64,000 nt of DNA, taken from Flavobacteriales bacterium UBA5081 (GTDB taxonomy: Bacteria > Bacteroidota > Bacteroidia > Flavobacteriales_E > Vicingaceae). The notes below the pieces were generated by a model. It saw nothing but the letters and a program-made list of their open reading frames with translations, made no database searches and was not told where the DNA came from. The DNA lies in NCBI GenBank assembly GCA_002415785.1, contig DIAJ01000026.1, forward strand, positions 11,333 to 75,332, in the 5' to 3' direction. Positions 10,008 to 17,716 of the stretch are shown piece by piece (within the stretch, counting starts at the first letter, position 1; each line of letters starts with the position of its first letter). The position numbers and the translations under genes were made by a program.

Positions 10008-10976
10008 TTAATGTTTGCCAATTTCGGTTAGGTAACGCTCGGCATCTAGTGCTGCCATACAGCCTGTTCCGGCAGCAGTTACTGCTTGTCGATAAACCTT
10101 ATCAGCAGCATCACCACTGGCAAATACACCGGGGATTTTAGTTTTGGAAGTACCTGCTTGTACTTTTAAATAGCCTACCTCATCCATGTCTAACCAACCT
10201 TTAAAAATATCGGTGTTTGGCTTATGCCCTATTGCCACAAAAAATCCGGTTATATCTAGCGTTTGCTCTTCTCCACTTTGGTTGTTAAAAACCCTTACTC
10301 CTTCAACAGCCTTATCTCCCAAAACTTCTTTTGCTTCGGTATTGTACATCACTTCAATATTTGGAGCTTCCAAAACTCTTTGCTGCATAATGTTTGAAGC
10401 ACGAAACTCATCACGACGCACCAACATAAATACTTTATTGCAAAGCTTTGACAAGTATGTTGCTTCTTCAGCTGCTGTATCTCCTGCACCTACAATTGCC
10501 ACATCCTGTCCTTTGTAAAAGAAACCATCACAAACTGCACATGCACTCACTCCAAAACCATTTAAGCGTTGCTCAGATTCAAGTCCCAGCCATTTTGCCG
10601 AAGCTCCGGTAGAAATAATAACCGAGTCAGCTGTAATTTCTTTTTTATCATCTACCCAAACTTTGTGAACAGGTCCTGTAAAATCTACTTTAGTTACCAT
10701 TCCAAAACGAACATCTGTCCCAAAGCGCTCAGCTTGCTTTTGAAAGTCAATCATCATCTCCGGTCCATTGATGCCATCAGGATAACCGGGGTAGTTTTCT
10801 ACATCATTCGTAATGGTTAATTGTCCTCCCGGCTGTAATCCTTGGTACATCACCGGACTCATATCTGCTCTAGCAGCATAAATTGCCGCAGTATAACCTG
10901 CCGGCCCTGAACCAATAATTAAACATTTTACATGCTCTACTTCTTCTGTATGATTGCTTTTATTTTCGTCTGCCAT
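10008..10976 (-). CDS. trxB: thioredoxin-disulfide reductase
   Basis: Flavoprotein that passes electrons from NADPH through FAD and a redox-active disulfide to thioredoxin in the cytoplasm. Visible features are the N-terminal FAD-binding GSGPAG, the catalytic pair C146-A-V-C149 in the ACAVCDG motif, the NADPH-binding GAGDTAAEEA stretch, and the C-terminal FAD-contacting GVFASGDA. The frame is open up to 11030, but the start at 10976 (MADENKS) is chosen. It leaves a protein of about 322 residues, normal for the family, and a TAnnTTTG -7 box lies at 10994-11001, between the two candidate starts. It is a single gene with its own terminator. Confidence 0.95.
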   Translation of the reverse strand: MADENKSNHTEEVEHVKCLIIGSGPAGYTAAIYAARADMSPVMYQGLQPGGQLTITNDVENYPGYPDGINGPEMMIDFQKQAERFGTDVRFGMVTKVDFTGPVHKVWVDDKKEITADSVIISTGASAKWLGLESEQRLNGFGVSACAVCDGFFYKGQDVAIVGAGDTAAEEATYLSKLCNKVFMLVRRDEFRASNIMQQRVLEAPNIEVMYNTEAKEVLGDKAVEGVRVFNNQSGEEQTLDITGFFVAIGHKPNTDIFKGWLDMDEVGYLKVQAGTSKTKIPGVFASGDAADKVYRQAVTAAGTGCMAALDAERYLTEIGKH

Positions 10977-10993
10977 TTTCAATATTTTTTTGA

Positions 10994-11001
10994 CAAAAGT
11001 A
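10994..11001 (-). promoter_or_regulatory. Bacteroidota -7 box of trxB
   Basis: On the minus strand this reads TACTTTTG, matching TAnnTTTG, 18 bp upstream of the chosen ATG. The -33 element is not clear. Confidence 0.5.
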
Positions 11002-11154
11002 TTAATAAATGAGTGGAGTTTTTGTAACAAATGTTTCTAAAGAAGATTGAAGAAAGTAGCAAGAAAAAAGATGTGTGTACTTCCCTAAAATAGCGTTGAC
11101 TTTGACAAAGCACTCATAATATATTAGCACAATACATTCAATTTAACCGATGTT

Positions 11155-11211
11155 CAAGAAAAACAAATAAAAGAACGCGGTGCTGCTCGATATTTAAACG
11201 ACATTGGATAA
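11155..11211 (+). pseudogene. C-terminal remnant of a second GIY-YIG gene
   Basis: This segment encodes QEKQIKERGAARYLNDIG and a stop. It is nearly identical to the end of the intact GIY-YIG protein at 11385-11621; only the residue after QIK and the first residues differ. No start or GIY-YIG core lies upstream, so it is a broken copy left by duplication or by an insertion cycle at the tRNA-Pro gene. Confidence 0.75.
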
Positions 11212-11305
11212 ATTTGCAAATGCTTTTCGGGATGTAGTTTACCCCGAAGACTTTCGGGACGGTTAAATACAGCTATCCCAAATCATACTCGGGATGTAGC
11301 TTAGT
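11156..11305 (+). repeat. direct repeat copy 1 (GIY-YIG tail, linker, tRNA-Pro 5' end)
   Basis: About 150 bp match 11566-11715 at a constant offset of 410 bp with only a handful of substitutions. The copy runs from the last codons of the GIY-YIG gene through a palindrome-rich linker to base ~16 of the tRNA-Pro sequence, then diverges inside the D-loop. Confidence 0.85.
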
Positions 11306-11356
11306 TCACGCAGAGCGTGACAGGCCTGTTACGCCAAAGGCGTAATTAAAGTGCGC
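11290..11356 (+). pseudogene. interrupted 5' fragment of tRNA-Pro
   Basis: CGGGATGTAGCTTAGT (11290-11305) equals the first 16 bases of the intact tRNA-Pro at 11700. TTAAAGTGCGC (11346-11356) equals its D-arm/anticodon-stem segment. Between them, about 40 bp carrying two small hairpins (TCACGC-AGA-GCGTGA and TTACGCC-AAA-GGCGTAA) replace the D-loop bases. No T-arm or acceptor 3' strand follows, so it cannot be a working tRNA. Confidence 0.7.
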
Positions 11357-11384
11357 TGCCTTCCTCGCAATTCTTCTTTTAATA

Positions 11385-11621
11385 ATGTATTCCACTTATA
11401 TTATTTTTAGTGATTCCAAGAAAAAATATTATGTCGGACATAGTTCTGACATGAATGAACGTTTAAAAAGACACAACTCTTATTTGGTTCAAAGTACAAA
11501 GTATGGTGTTCCTTGGAAATTAATCCACAAAGAAATCTTTGACTCAAGAGAAAAAGCAGTGCGTAAAGAAAAACAAATAAAAAAACGCGGTGCTGCTCGA
11601 TATTTAAACGACATTGGATAA
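11385..11621 (+). CDS. small GIY-YIG nuclease-like protein
   Basis: The 78-residue protein has a complete minimal GIY-YIG core: YIIF...YYVGHS at residues ~5-20, the conserved Arg in ERLKRHN at ~27-30, and the catalytic Glu in the DSREKAVRKEKQIKK helix at ~54. This is the UvrC-N/YhbQ-like stand-alone family, metal-dependent DNA endonucleases of mostly unknown role. The gene lies 29 bp after a broken tRNA-Pro 5' fragment and ends 78 bp before the intact tRNA-Pro. Its last codons and the linker are repeated upstream, which suggests a mobile or homing-like unit tied to the tRNA gene. Activity is inferred from motifs only. Confidence 0.8.
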   Translation: MYSTYIIFSDSKKKYYVGHSSDMNERLKRHNSYLVQSTKYGVPWKLIHKEIFDSREKAVRKEKQIKKRGAARYLNDIG

Positions 11622-11715
11622 ATTTGCAAATGCTTTTCGGGATGTAGCTTATCCCGAAAGCTTTCGGGACGGCTAAATGCAGCTATCCCAAATCATGCTC
11701 GGGATGTAGCTTAGT
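11566..11715 (+). repeat. direct repeat copy 2 (GIY-YIG tail, linker, tRNA-Pro 5' end)
   Basis: Second copy of the 410-bp-offset repeat. The linker holds an 18-bp perfect palindrome TCCCGAAAGCTTTCGGGA (11652-11669) and an extra copy of the tRNA 5' end, CGGGATGTAGCTTA, at 11638-11651, 62 bp before the true tRNA start. Confidence 0.85.
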
Positions 11716-11777
11716 CCGGTTAAAGTGCGCGTCTGGGGGGCGCGAGATCGGTGGTTCGAATCCACTCATCCCGACCA
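11700..11777 (+). tRNA. tRNA-Pro(GGG)
   Basis: It folds as a full cloverleaf. The acceptor is CGGGATG / CATCCCG with discriminator A and encoded CCA. The D-stem is GCTT/AAGT. The anticodon stem is CGCGT/GCGCG around loop CTGGGGG, giving anticodon GGG. The T-arm is GGTGG-TTCGAAT-CCACT. It reads proline codons CCC and CCU. It is the only intact copy here, while fragments of both ends lie on either side. Confidence 0.9.
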
Positions 11778-11894
11778 AACTCAAAACCTGCTATGCCAAT
11801 AGCAGGTTTTTTACTTTTCATGAACGTCAAGCTTGCTTGAAAGTGAAATGAAAAGTAAAAACAAAACGCGTTTAGCGTTTGAGGTTTTGAGTTT
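11777..11894. repeat. cloverleaf-capable nested palindromic element after tRNA-Pro
   Basis: The outer arms AAACTCAAAACCT (11777-11789) and AGGTTTTGAGTTT (11882-11894) are perfect inverted repeats. Inside lie three more: AACCTGCTAT/ATAGCAGGTT (11785-11794, 11799-11808, followed by T6, usable as the tRNA terminator); TTTTTACTTTTCAT/ATGAAAAGTAAAAA (11808-11821, 11848-11861, with an apical TCAAGC/GCTTGA); and AAACGC/GCGTTT (11864-11869, 11875-11880). The whole could fold as a closing stem with three branches. Confidence 0.7.
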
Positions 11895-11924
11895 GAGGAC
11901 ACCCCAAAAAGGATGGCCGCAGGC

Positions 11925-11941
11925 AATCCACTCATCTCGAC
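11925..11941 (+). repeat. 17-bp copy of the tRNA-Pro 3' end
   Basis: AATCCACTCATCTCGAC matches 11759-11775 of the intact tRNA (T-arm 3' strand and acceptor) in 16 of 17 bases. The placement resembles an attachment-site remnant left beyond an inserted segment. Confidence 0.55.
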
Positions 11942-11950
11942 TTAATTTAA

Positions 11951-11985
11951 AGCCAATCATTTGTTTTAAAATGATTGGCTTTTTG
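11951..11985. terminator. terminator-type hairpin
   Basis: AGCCAATCAT (11951-11960) pairs perfectly with ATGATTGGCT (11971-11980) around a 10-base loop and is followed by T5. It closes the tRNA-Pro repeat cluster on the plus strand. Confidence 0.7.
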
Positions 11986-12089
11986 TTTTCTTAAAAATGC
12001 ACACAAAATGCACACTTAGGGTTTAAATAACTAAAAAGGTAGCTATAAAAGCCCCCAAAAAATAGTTATAGATAATCTAAGTTAAAATT

Positions 12090-13193
12090 TTAATTTATTG
12101 TTAGCTTATGAAATTTATTTGACTCGACTCCAAGAAATCCATCGGGCACCCAACCAGTTCCTACATAAGCAGTGTTATTAATAACAAATCCCACGCCACC
12201 TGCAATTCCACTCTCCGAATAGTCGTTTGTAGCCCTATTCCAACTATCTTGGTGTTTATCATAAACCCACACCTCATTATCAGCAGCGATAGAACCAGCA
12301 CCTCCGACTAAGACACCATATCCGTCTAGTTCAAAGCCTACAGCTTGATTCCTTGGGTTACCAGGAAAGGTATCTTGTTTTGTCCAATTGTCATTTGTTG
12401 CATTATACTTCCAACAATCACCAAGACTACCTAAACCTCCATCATCATAACCTGTTGCTACATAACCTTCACTACCAATTGAAAAAGAGGCAGCAAATTT
12501 TCTAGTTTCTCCTGGGAAATTCCCCAATTCTGTCCATAAATCTTGAGCAGGATCGTATTCAAAAAACTCATATGAAGTTGTCAAGACATAAGCTTTGTTA
12601 TTAGCAACAAAAACGGTAGCATTTTCTGTACCCCACTTCGGAAAAGTGGAGTTCATAGCAGTCCATGTATCAGAAGTTTCATCATACTTATATAAGTCCC
12701 GTAATTCTTCAAAACTGCCAACTCCTGAAGGACCTTTTCCCAAACCTAAGCCTACATAAGCAGAGTTGCCAATTGCAAAAGCTATAGCTCCTCTCCTAGC
12801 TCCTCCGGGAAAACTATCTAATTGTGTCCAAGAATTAGTTGAGGGATCATATGAATACATATCTGCGAAAAAGTCAGGATAATCTTCTCCAAGGCCAACA
12901 TATCCTTTACCATTTAAAGAAAAAGCAACTGCAGCACTCCTACCCGGTCCCGGAAGATTTGGAATTGACTGCCAATTTGAACTTACGGTAGCACCTCCAG
13001 TACCACCTCCTCCAATTCCTGTTGTATCTCCAAAACCTCCTCCAATATCAGTTCCACCTGCATAATCTTCTGTTTGAAACTTTTCCATATCCTCATTTGG
13101 CGTTAAAGGATCTTCTTTTTTACAGCCATAAAAAATAATCGAAAAAATAAACAAAACCGACAACACGGCTAATAATGAGATCTTTGTATTCAT
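12090..13193 (-). CDS. Kelch-repeat lipoprotein
   Basis: A lipobox ending at Cys24 (IIFYGC) marks a lipoprotein, followed by a Gly-rich linker at residues ~45-75. The rest is six Kelch-like blades of about 45-50 residues. Each has a pattern of the type AxAFxxxGxxYVGxG, then a Y-x-Y/W-x-x-x-x-x-x-W-T strand. This predicts a beta-propeller exposed on the outer membrane or periplasmic face. Kelch propellers usually bind proteins or glycans; no catalytic residues of galactose oxidase were seen. It is followed on the same strand by a short lipoprotein gene 69 bp upstream. Confidence 0.8.
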   Translation of the reverse strand: MNTKISLLAVLSVLFIFSIIFYGCKKEDPLTPNEDMEKFQTEDYAGGTDIGGGFGDTTGIGGGGTGGATVSSNWQSIPNLPGPGRSAAVAFSLNGKGYVGLGEDYPDFFADMYSYDPSTNSWTQLDSFPGGARRGAIAFAIGNSAYVGLGLGKGPSGVGSFEELRDLYKYDETSDTWTAMNSTFPKWGTENATVFVANNKAYVLTTSYEFFEYDPAQDLWTELGNFPGETRKFAASFSIGSEGYVATGYDDGGLGSLGDCWKYNATNDNWTKQDTFPGNPRNQAVGFELDGYGVLVGGAGSIAADNEVWVYDKHQDSWNRATNDYSESGIAGGVGFVINNTAYVGTGWVPDGFLGVESNKFHKLTIN

Positions 13194-13262
13194 ATTTTTA
13201 AATTGATAGTTCTATTAAAATAGTATTGGACAGTAAATTTTGCATTTCAAATTTACTTTTTT

Positions 13263-13766
13263 CTAACGACTTCCCAATTTTACGCGATTAAATACACCTC
13301 GTTTTATGTAAGTTTCATCACCTTGACTATTGTAAACTGTAGCTTCAAAAGTGCCAAAAACATGATTTAAAACGGTATCTATTCGACTAACATTCACTAT
13401 AACATTGGGCACCTTCTTTCCATAAGTTGATCGATCCCAGTTATTTCCATAAATAAGGTGTTCCAGTTTCACTCCATTTGAATCATTCGCTAAATACAAC
13501 TGTTCCCTTAGAGAGGGAAGAAATATTTTTACTTCCCTATTGTTATTTTTCGCCCAAAAAACCCACCTTCCATGAACGCTATCAACCTGAGCTTGATAAG
13601 CCTCAAACTCCTCAAATCCAATAGTAGCAGCAAACAGACGATTTTTTTTCGCTTCGTATTCTTGATTTACAAAGTCGTTTATTTGCAATTCTTCCGGCTC
13701 TTCTTCACAAGAGGAAAAAGCAACTATTAACAGTACAAATAAAAGGCAATAAATTCCTCTTCTCAT
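13263..13766 (-). CDS. lipoprotein of unknown function
   Basis: The 167-residue protein has a clear lipobox at Cys20 (VAFSSC) followed by an acidic EEEPEE stretch, a typical outer-surface lipoprotein export signal in Bacteroidota. No domain was recognised. The rest alternates beta strands with a well-spaced hydrophobic pattern. It lies between yifB and the Kelch lipoprotein on the same strand and may be co-transcribed with the latter. Confidence 0.7.
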   Translation of the reverse strand: MRRGIYCLLFVLLIVAFSSCEEEPEELQINDFVNQEYEAKKNRLFAATIGFEEFEAYQAQVDSVHGRWVFWAKNNNREVKIFLPSLREQLYLANDSNGVKLEHLIYGNNWDRSTYGKKVPNVIVNVSRIDTVLNHVFGTFEATVYNSQGDETYIKRGVFNRVKLGSR

Positions 13767-13813
13767 CTTAAAAGTTCATGTTCTTATGACGTTAATTTAT
13801 AATATATCGTTGC

Positions 13814-15352
13814 CTAGCCAGCCCAACCTTCGCGGTCTAAGCTGCGGTACTGAATGGCTTCTGCTAAGTGGTCGGTTTTAATTTCTACTGAAGCATCTAA
13901 ATCTGCAATGGTTCTTGATACTTTTAAGATTCTATCATAAGCTCTTGCTGATAAACCCAATTTTTCCATGGCGTTTTTGAGCAATTGCTGACCGGCTTCG
14001 TCAATGCGACAGATCTCCCGCAGCTGTTTAGAACCCATCATCGCATTTGAGTGCATGCCTTCATTTTCTTTGTATCTTTCCTCTTGTATTTCTCTAGCTT
14101 TCACTACACGCTCGCGAATGTTTGAACTTTTTTCTGCTAATCGTTTCTCGGAAAGCTTTTCAAAATCAACAGGAGTTACTTCTACATGCAAGTCAATTCT
14201 ATCTAAAAGCGGACCGGAAATTTTATTCAAGTACTTATGCACCATACCCGGAGCACACATGCATTCCTTTTCAGGATGATTATAATAACCACAGGGACAT
14301 GGATTCATTGAAGCTACTAACATAAAAGAAGCCGGATAATCGACGGTAAATTTTGCTCTGGAAATGGTCACTTTTCGCTCTTCCATTGGCTGCCGCATAA
14401 CCTCCAAAACAGTTCGTTTAAACTCCGGGAGTTCATCTAAAAACAACACGCCATTGTGTGCTAATGAGATTTCTCCGGGCTGCGGAAAACCTCCCCCTCC
14501 TACTAGTGCCACATCGCTAATTGTATGGTGTGGTGAACGAAAAGGTCGCATTGTTATTAAAGAGGCATCAGACTCCATTCTACCCGCTACAGAGTGAATT
14601 TTTGTAGTTTCTAAGGCTTCATGCAGATTTAAAGGGGGCAATATTGTAGGCAGTCGTTTCGCAAGCATAGTTTTACCTGCTCCGGGCGGACCAATTAAAA
14701 TCACATTATGACCTCCGGCAGCGGCAATTTCCAGAGCTCGCTTAATGTTCTCCTGACCTTTCACATCCTCAAAATCAAAAGTAGAATTACTCAAATTCTT
14801 GTAAAACTCATCCCTTGTATTTATCTGAACCCTTTCTAGTTCAGCCGTTCCATTAAAAAAGTCGATAAGTTCTTTAATGTTTTCTACTCCATACACTTCT
14901 AAGCCGTCTACAATAGCCGCCTCTCTAGCATTTTGTTTTGGCAATATCATTCCTTTAAATCCTTCTTTCTGTGCTTGTATGGCAATAGGCAAAGCACCTT
15001 TCATGCCTTGCAAACTCCCATCCAAGCTCAATTCTCCCATAATGATGTAATCAGAAATCTCATCAGGATTAATTTGCTCAGATGCAGCTAAAATTCCCAT
15101 CGCAATAGTTAAATCATAGGCAGAGCCCTCTTTGCGAATATCTGCCGGAGCCATATTTACCACCACCTTTTTACCCGGAATTTTATAACCGTTATTTCTT
15201 AAGGCTGCTTCAATGCGTTGGTGGCTCTCTTTTACTGCACTGTCGGGCAAACCAACAAGCAAAAAATTAACTCCTTGTCCAATATTTACTTCCACAGTTA
15301 TTGTGATTGCATCTACACCGTAAACGGCACTTCCGTATGTTTTAACCAGCAT
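13814..15352 (-). CDS. YifB/ComM-family Mg-chelatase-like AAA+ ATPase
   Basis: The 512-residue protein starts at the internal ATG 15352 (MLVKTYGSAV), the usual start of this family; the frame is open 8 codons further upstream. An N-terminal Lon-protease-like fold domain (~1-170) is followed by an AAA+ core with Walker A GPPGAGKTM (~residue 212), Walker B LFLDELPEF, a zinc-binding CPCGYYNHPEKECMC cluster, and a C-terminal Mg-chelatase helical domain. ComM in other bacteria is a hexameric helicase that helps branch migration during natural transformation. The role here is inferred from family membership. Confidence 0.9.
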   Translation of the reverse strand: MLVKTYGSAVYGVDAITITVEVNIGQGVNFLLVGLPDSAVKESHQRIEAALRNNGYKIPGKKVVVNMAPADIRKEGSAYDLTIAMGILAASEQINPDEISDYIIMGELSLDGSLQGMKGALPIAIQAQKEGFKGMILPKQNAREAAIVDGLEVYGVENIKELIDFFNGTAELERVQINTRDEFYKNLSNSTFDFEDVKGQENIKRALEIAAAGGHNVILIGPPGAGKTMLAKRLPTILPPLNLHEALETTKIHSVAGRMESDASLITMRPFRSPHHTISDVALVGGGGFPQPGEISLAHNGVLFLDELPEFKRTVLEVMRQPMEERKVTISRAKFTVDYPASFMLVASMNPCPCGYYNHPEKECMCAPGMVHKYLNKISGPLLDRIDLHVEVTPVDFEKLSEKRLAEKSSNIRERVVKAREIQEERYKENEGMHSNAMMGSKQLREICRIDEAGQQLLKNAMEKLGLSARAYDRILKVSRTIADLDASVEIKTDHLAEAIQYRSLDREGWAG

Positions 15353-15450
15353 GAGAAAAGATTTTATGTCTTGCAATTAATATTCAGCAAAATAGGAGAT
15401 TTTTCTTGAATTATGGAAAGAATTCTTTCAAAATTCACTTAAGTCCATAA

Positions 15451-15480
15451 AAAAAGCCGAGACAAAATGCTCGGCTTTTA
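15451..15480. terminator. terminator of the azurin-like gene
   Basis: AAAAGCCGAG and CTCGGCTTTT form a 10-bp perfect stem around an 8-base loop, 19 bp past the stop at 15499. A/T tracts on both sides allow either orientation. Confidence 0.8.
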
Positions 15481-15498
15481 AATCATATTGAAGAGTAA

Positions 15499-16050
15499 TT
15501 ATTTCACAGTAAACTTACCGTTCATCATTCCATGATGTCCGGGGAAAGAACACAAAAACTCATAAGTTCCTTTCTTTGGAGCAGTAAACTCAATAGTAAC
15601 CTCTTCACCACCACCAATCATTTTTGTATTGGCAATTACATCTCCTTTGCGATCTGCCGGGATGTATCCATTGTCTTTTGCATTCATCGCCGCCATGGCA
15701 AAATCAGCACGGTCAACACCTTTTTTCAGCAATACCCAATTGTGTCCCATTGACTCAACAGGCATTTCTCCAACGTGCTTCAAAGTTAGTTTTACAGTTT
15801 GACCTGCATAAACTTCAATCTTGTCTAAGTTGAACTTCATCTGGTCATTTCCCTCAATTACCACTTCGGCTACTTCAGCTACCTCCTCTTTAAGCTCATC
15901 TTCCGATTTTGATGAGGGTTCTGTCTTTTCTTGCTTGGCAACTTTTGTTTCAGTTTTCTCTTTTTGGTTTTCTGCTTTTTTGTCGGCTCCTCCGGCACAA
16001 CTAACGGTTATAAAAGCTAAAGCAATAACTGCTAAAAATAAATTTTTCAT
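15499..16050 (-). CDS. azurin-like cupredoxin lipoprotein
   Basis: The lipobox ends at Cys18 (ITVSCAG). A charged Lys/Glu-rich spacer (~22-65) precedes a cupredoxin domain. The type 1 copper ligands are visible with azurin spacing: His103 (GHNW), Cys167, His172 and Met176 (CSFPGHHGMM). It should carry single electrons at the cell envelope, for example to a cytochrome c peroxidase or oxidase; no partner is next to it. It has its own terminator. Confidence 0.9.
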   Translation of the reverse strand: MKNLFLAVIALAFITVSCAGGADKKAENQKEKTETKVAKQEKTEPSSKSEDELKEEVAEVAEVVIEGNDQMKFNLDKIEVYAGQTVKLTLKHVGEMPVESMGHNWVLLKKGVDRADFAMAAMNAKDNGYIPADRKGDVIANTKMIGGGEEVTIEFTAPKKGTYEFLCSFPGHHGMMNGKFTVK

Positions 16051-16193
16051 GGTTTAAAATAAATTATGATTAAATATAAAATTGCAATTCAACTAAAATT
16101 CACTATCTTCATTTCGATAAAAATGCAAGCTGAAATTTAGCATACAAATTTAAGCATTTACACCCTTTAATTGAGACTTTTTACTCCTAAATT

Positions 16194-16985
16194 ATGACTC
16201 TAAAAACAAAACTGTTAGTACTCACTTTCCATTGTCTTTTTACTTTTGTAAATGCTCAAAAGGTAACTATTTTCTCCGACCAGTATTTACCGGCAAAACC
16301 TTATGGCGGCAAAGATGAAGTGCAACTTCTTTTTAACAATGCCTTAGAGTATCCGGAAGAAGCAATCCAAAATAAAATTGAAGGAGATGTTTTTATCAAC
16401 TATCAAGTAAACACCAATGGTGAGCTTGTAAAAATTGAATTTGATCAAGAAAGCCCTGAAGTGTTGCAAAAAGCTGCTCTTGATGTTTTTAAGCGCATTT
16501 TATGGGAAAAGCACCCTAATGAACCGAAAAGTAGACTTTCTGATGAAAAGATAAAAGTGAGTTTTAGAATAAAAAAATATAATAAATTAGTAAAGAAAAG
16601 AGGCTATAAATCGCTCTCGGAATTAACCCCTTATGGGGTAGACAGCACACTAAAAGTATACAATATCAATCAAGTTGATGAAAAGGTGGGAGTTAAAAAC
16701 GCCTCATCAGTCAATGATTTTGTTGCTCAAAATTTCAAGTTCCCCGGTATTGCTTTAGAACGAGGAATTTCAGGAAGAGTTAGTGTTGAGTTTGTAATAG
16801 AGCCTTATGGTTTTATTAGCAATGTTAGAATTACAGAACCATTAGCCGGTGGTTGTAATGATGAAACAGTTCGTCTAATGCGAACAATAAAATGGGAAGC
16901 TGCAAAAGTTGACGGCAAAGCTGTGCGAACACTTTATCGATATCAATTGAACTTTATTAACCCGGGAGGAAGCCTTTCTAAATAA
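16194..16985 (+). CDS. secreted protein with two TonB C-terminal-like domains
   Basis: A signal peptide (residues 1-21, ending VNAQ) is followed by two domains resembling the TonB C-terminal fold. The first (~45-125) carries YPEEAIQNKIEGDVFINYQV-type sequence, the second (~165-258) FPGIALERGISGRVSVEFVI. There is no N-terminal membrane anchor and no Pro-rich spacer, so it is not a classical energy-coupling TonB. Bacteroidota often carry such soluble TonB-C proteins with unknown partners. Confidence 0.75.
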   Translation: MTLKTKLLVLTFHCLFTFVNAQKVTIFSDQYLPAKPYGGKDEVQLLFNNALEYPEEAIQNKIEGDVFINYQVNTNGELVKIEFDQESPEVLQKAALDVFKRILWEKHPNEPKSRLSDEKIKVSFRIKKYNKLVKKRGYKSLSELTPYGVDSTLKVYNINQVDEKVGVKNASSVNDFVAQNFKFPGIALERGISGRVSVEFVIEPYGFISNVRITEPLAGGCNDETVRLMRTIKWEAAKVDGKAVRTLYRYQLNFINPGGSLSK

Positions 16986-17716
16986 GAAGGATGAAAGGTA
17001 AAACTTTCTCGCTGTCGCGACATAGAGTTTAGATTTTAGACATTAGACTTTAGACACACTGATTAGTCCTGAATTTAGTTGTTACATTTAGTCGCTAATA
17101 ATTAATAATCAGATACTACATATTGTTTTCACCATTAAGAAGTGAAGAAAAATTAAGGGTTTTATTAAGGTAATAACTTTAAACTATAGTCACTTTTAAC
17201 TTTCTCTTCTCTAACATCGCAGAGATCTTATTACAATATTCTAATCTCTAGAAAAAGGCACTTAACTTTAAGTACTTCAAACTTCAAGTACTTTAGGCAC
17301 TCCTTGAAAACATGAAAGATGAAGACGGAAACATTGAAACTTTCTCGCTGTCGCGAGACTCGATTCTTTCTTCGCAGGCTTTTGTTGGAAACGAAAACCA
17401 TGATTCTCTTTACCTTAAACTGCGCTCAATAAAGGCGCGCAACATTAGAGGTAAAAAATCTGCTTTAAACTTTAATCCTTTCTCCTTCATCCTTTCTCTA
17501 GCTAACTCTTTGAGAACTTTGTGCCTTCTTGGTAGTCTTAGCGGTTAAAAACTAACTTTAAACTATAGTCACTTTTAACTTTCTCTTCTCTAACAGCGAA
17601 GCGGTCTTTGAAAATATGAAACAGTGAAAGATGAAACTTTCTCGCTAAAGCGAGATTAGGATTTCACTTCATCTGATTTTGAACAAAAACAAATTTAACT
17701 TCAAACTTTAAGTACT
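16986..17716. other. 730-bp noncoding region made of repeated motifs
   Basis: No convincing gene was found. A 43-bp sequence starting TAACTTTAAACTATAGTCAC occurs twice without a mismatch (17174-17216 and 17553-17595). A motif AACTTTCTCGC-N4-GCGA occurs three times (17002-17020, 17338-17356, 17635-17653). In the second and third it forms a TCTCGC/GCGAGA hairpin whose loop differs (TGTC or TAAA). The AAGTACTT-type motifs near 17265-17295 and 17700-17720 are further variants. The 78-codon open frame at 17312-17548 lies within these repeats and looks accidental. Confidence 0.7.

Noticed and set aside
10977..11030. Upstream start of trxB
   Set aside because: The -7 box at 10994-11001 lies inside it, and the added 18 residues are not family-like.
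11720..11935. Minus-strand 71-codon frame containing RDEWIRTTDLAPPRRAL
   Set aside because: It is the antisense reading of tRNA-Pro, a well-known false gene in Bacteroidota annotation.
14004..14597. Several plus-strand frames of 60-90 codons
   Set aside because: Antisense to yifB with no domain or start signal.
17312..17548. 78-codon plus-strand frame
   Set aside because: It is built from intergenic repeats that recur nearby, shows no protein-like pattern, and lies in the noncoding repeat region.
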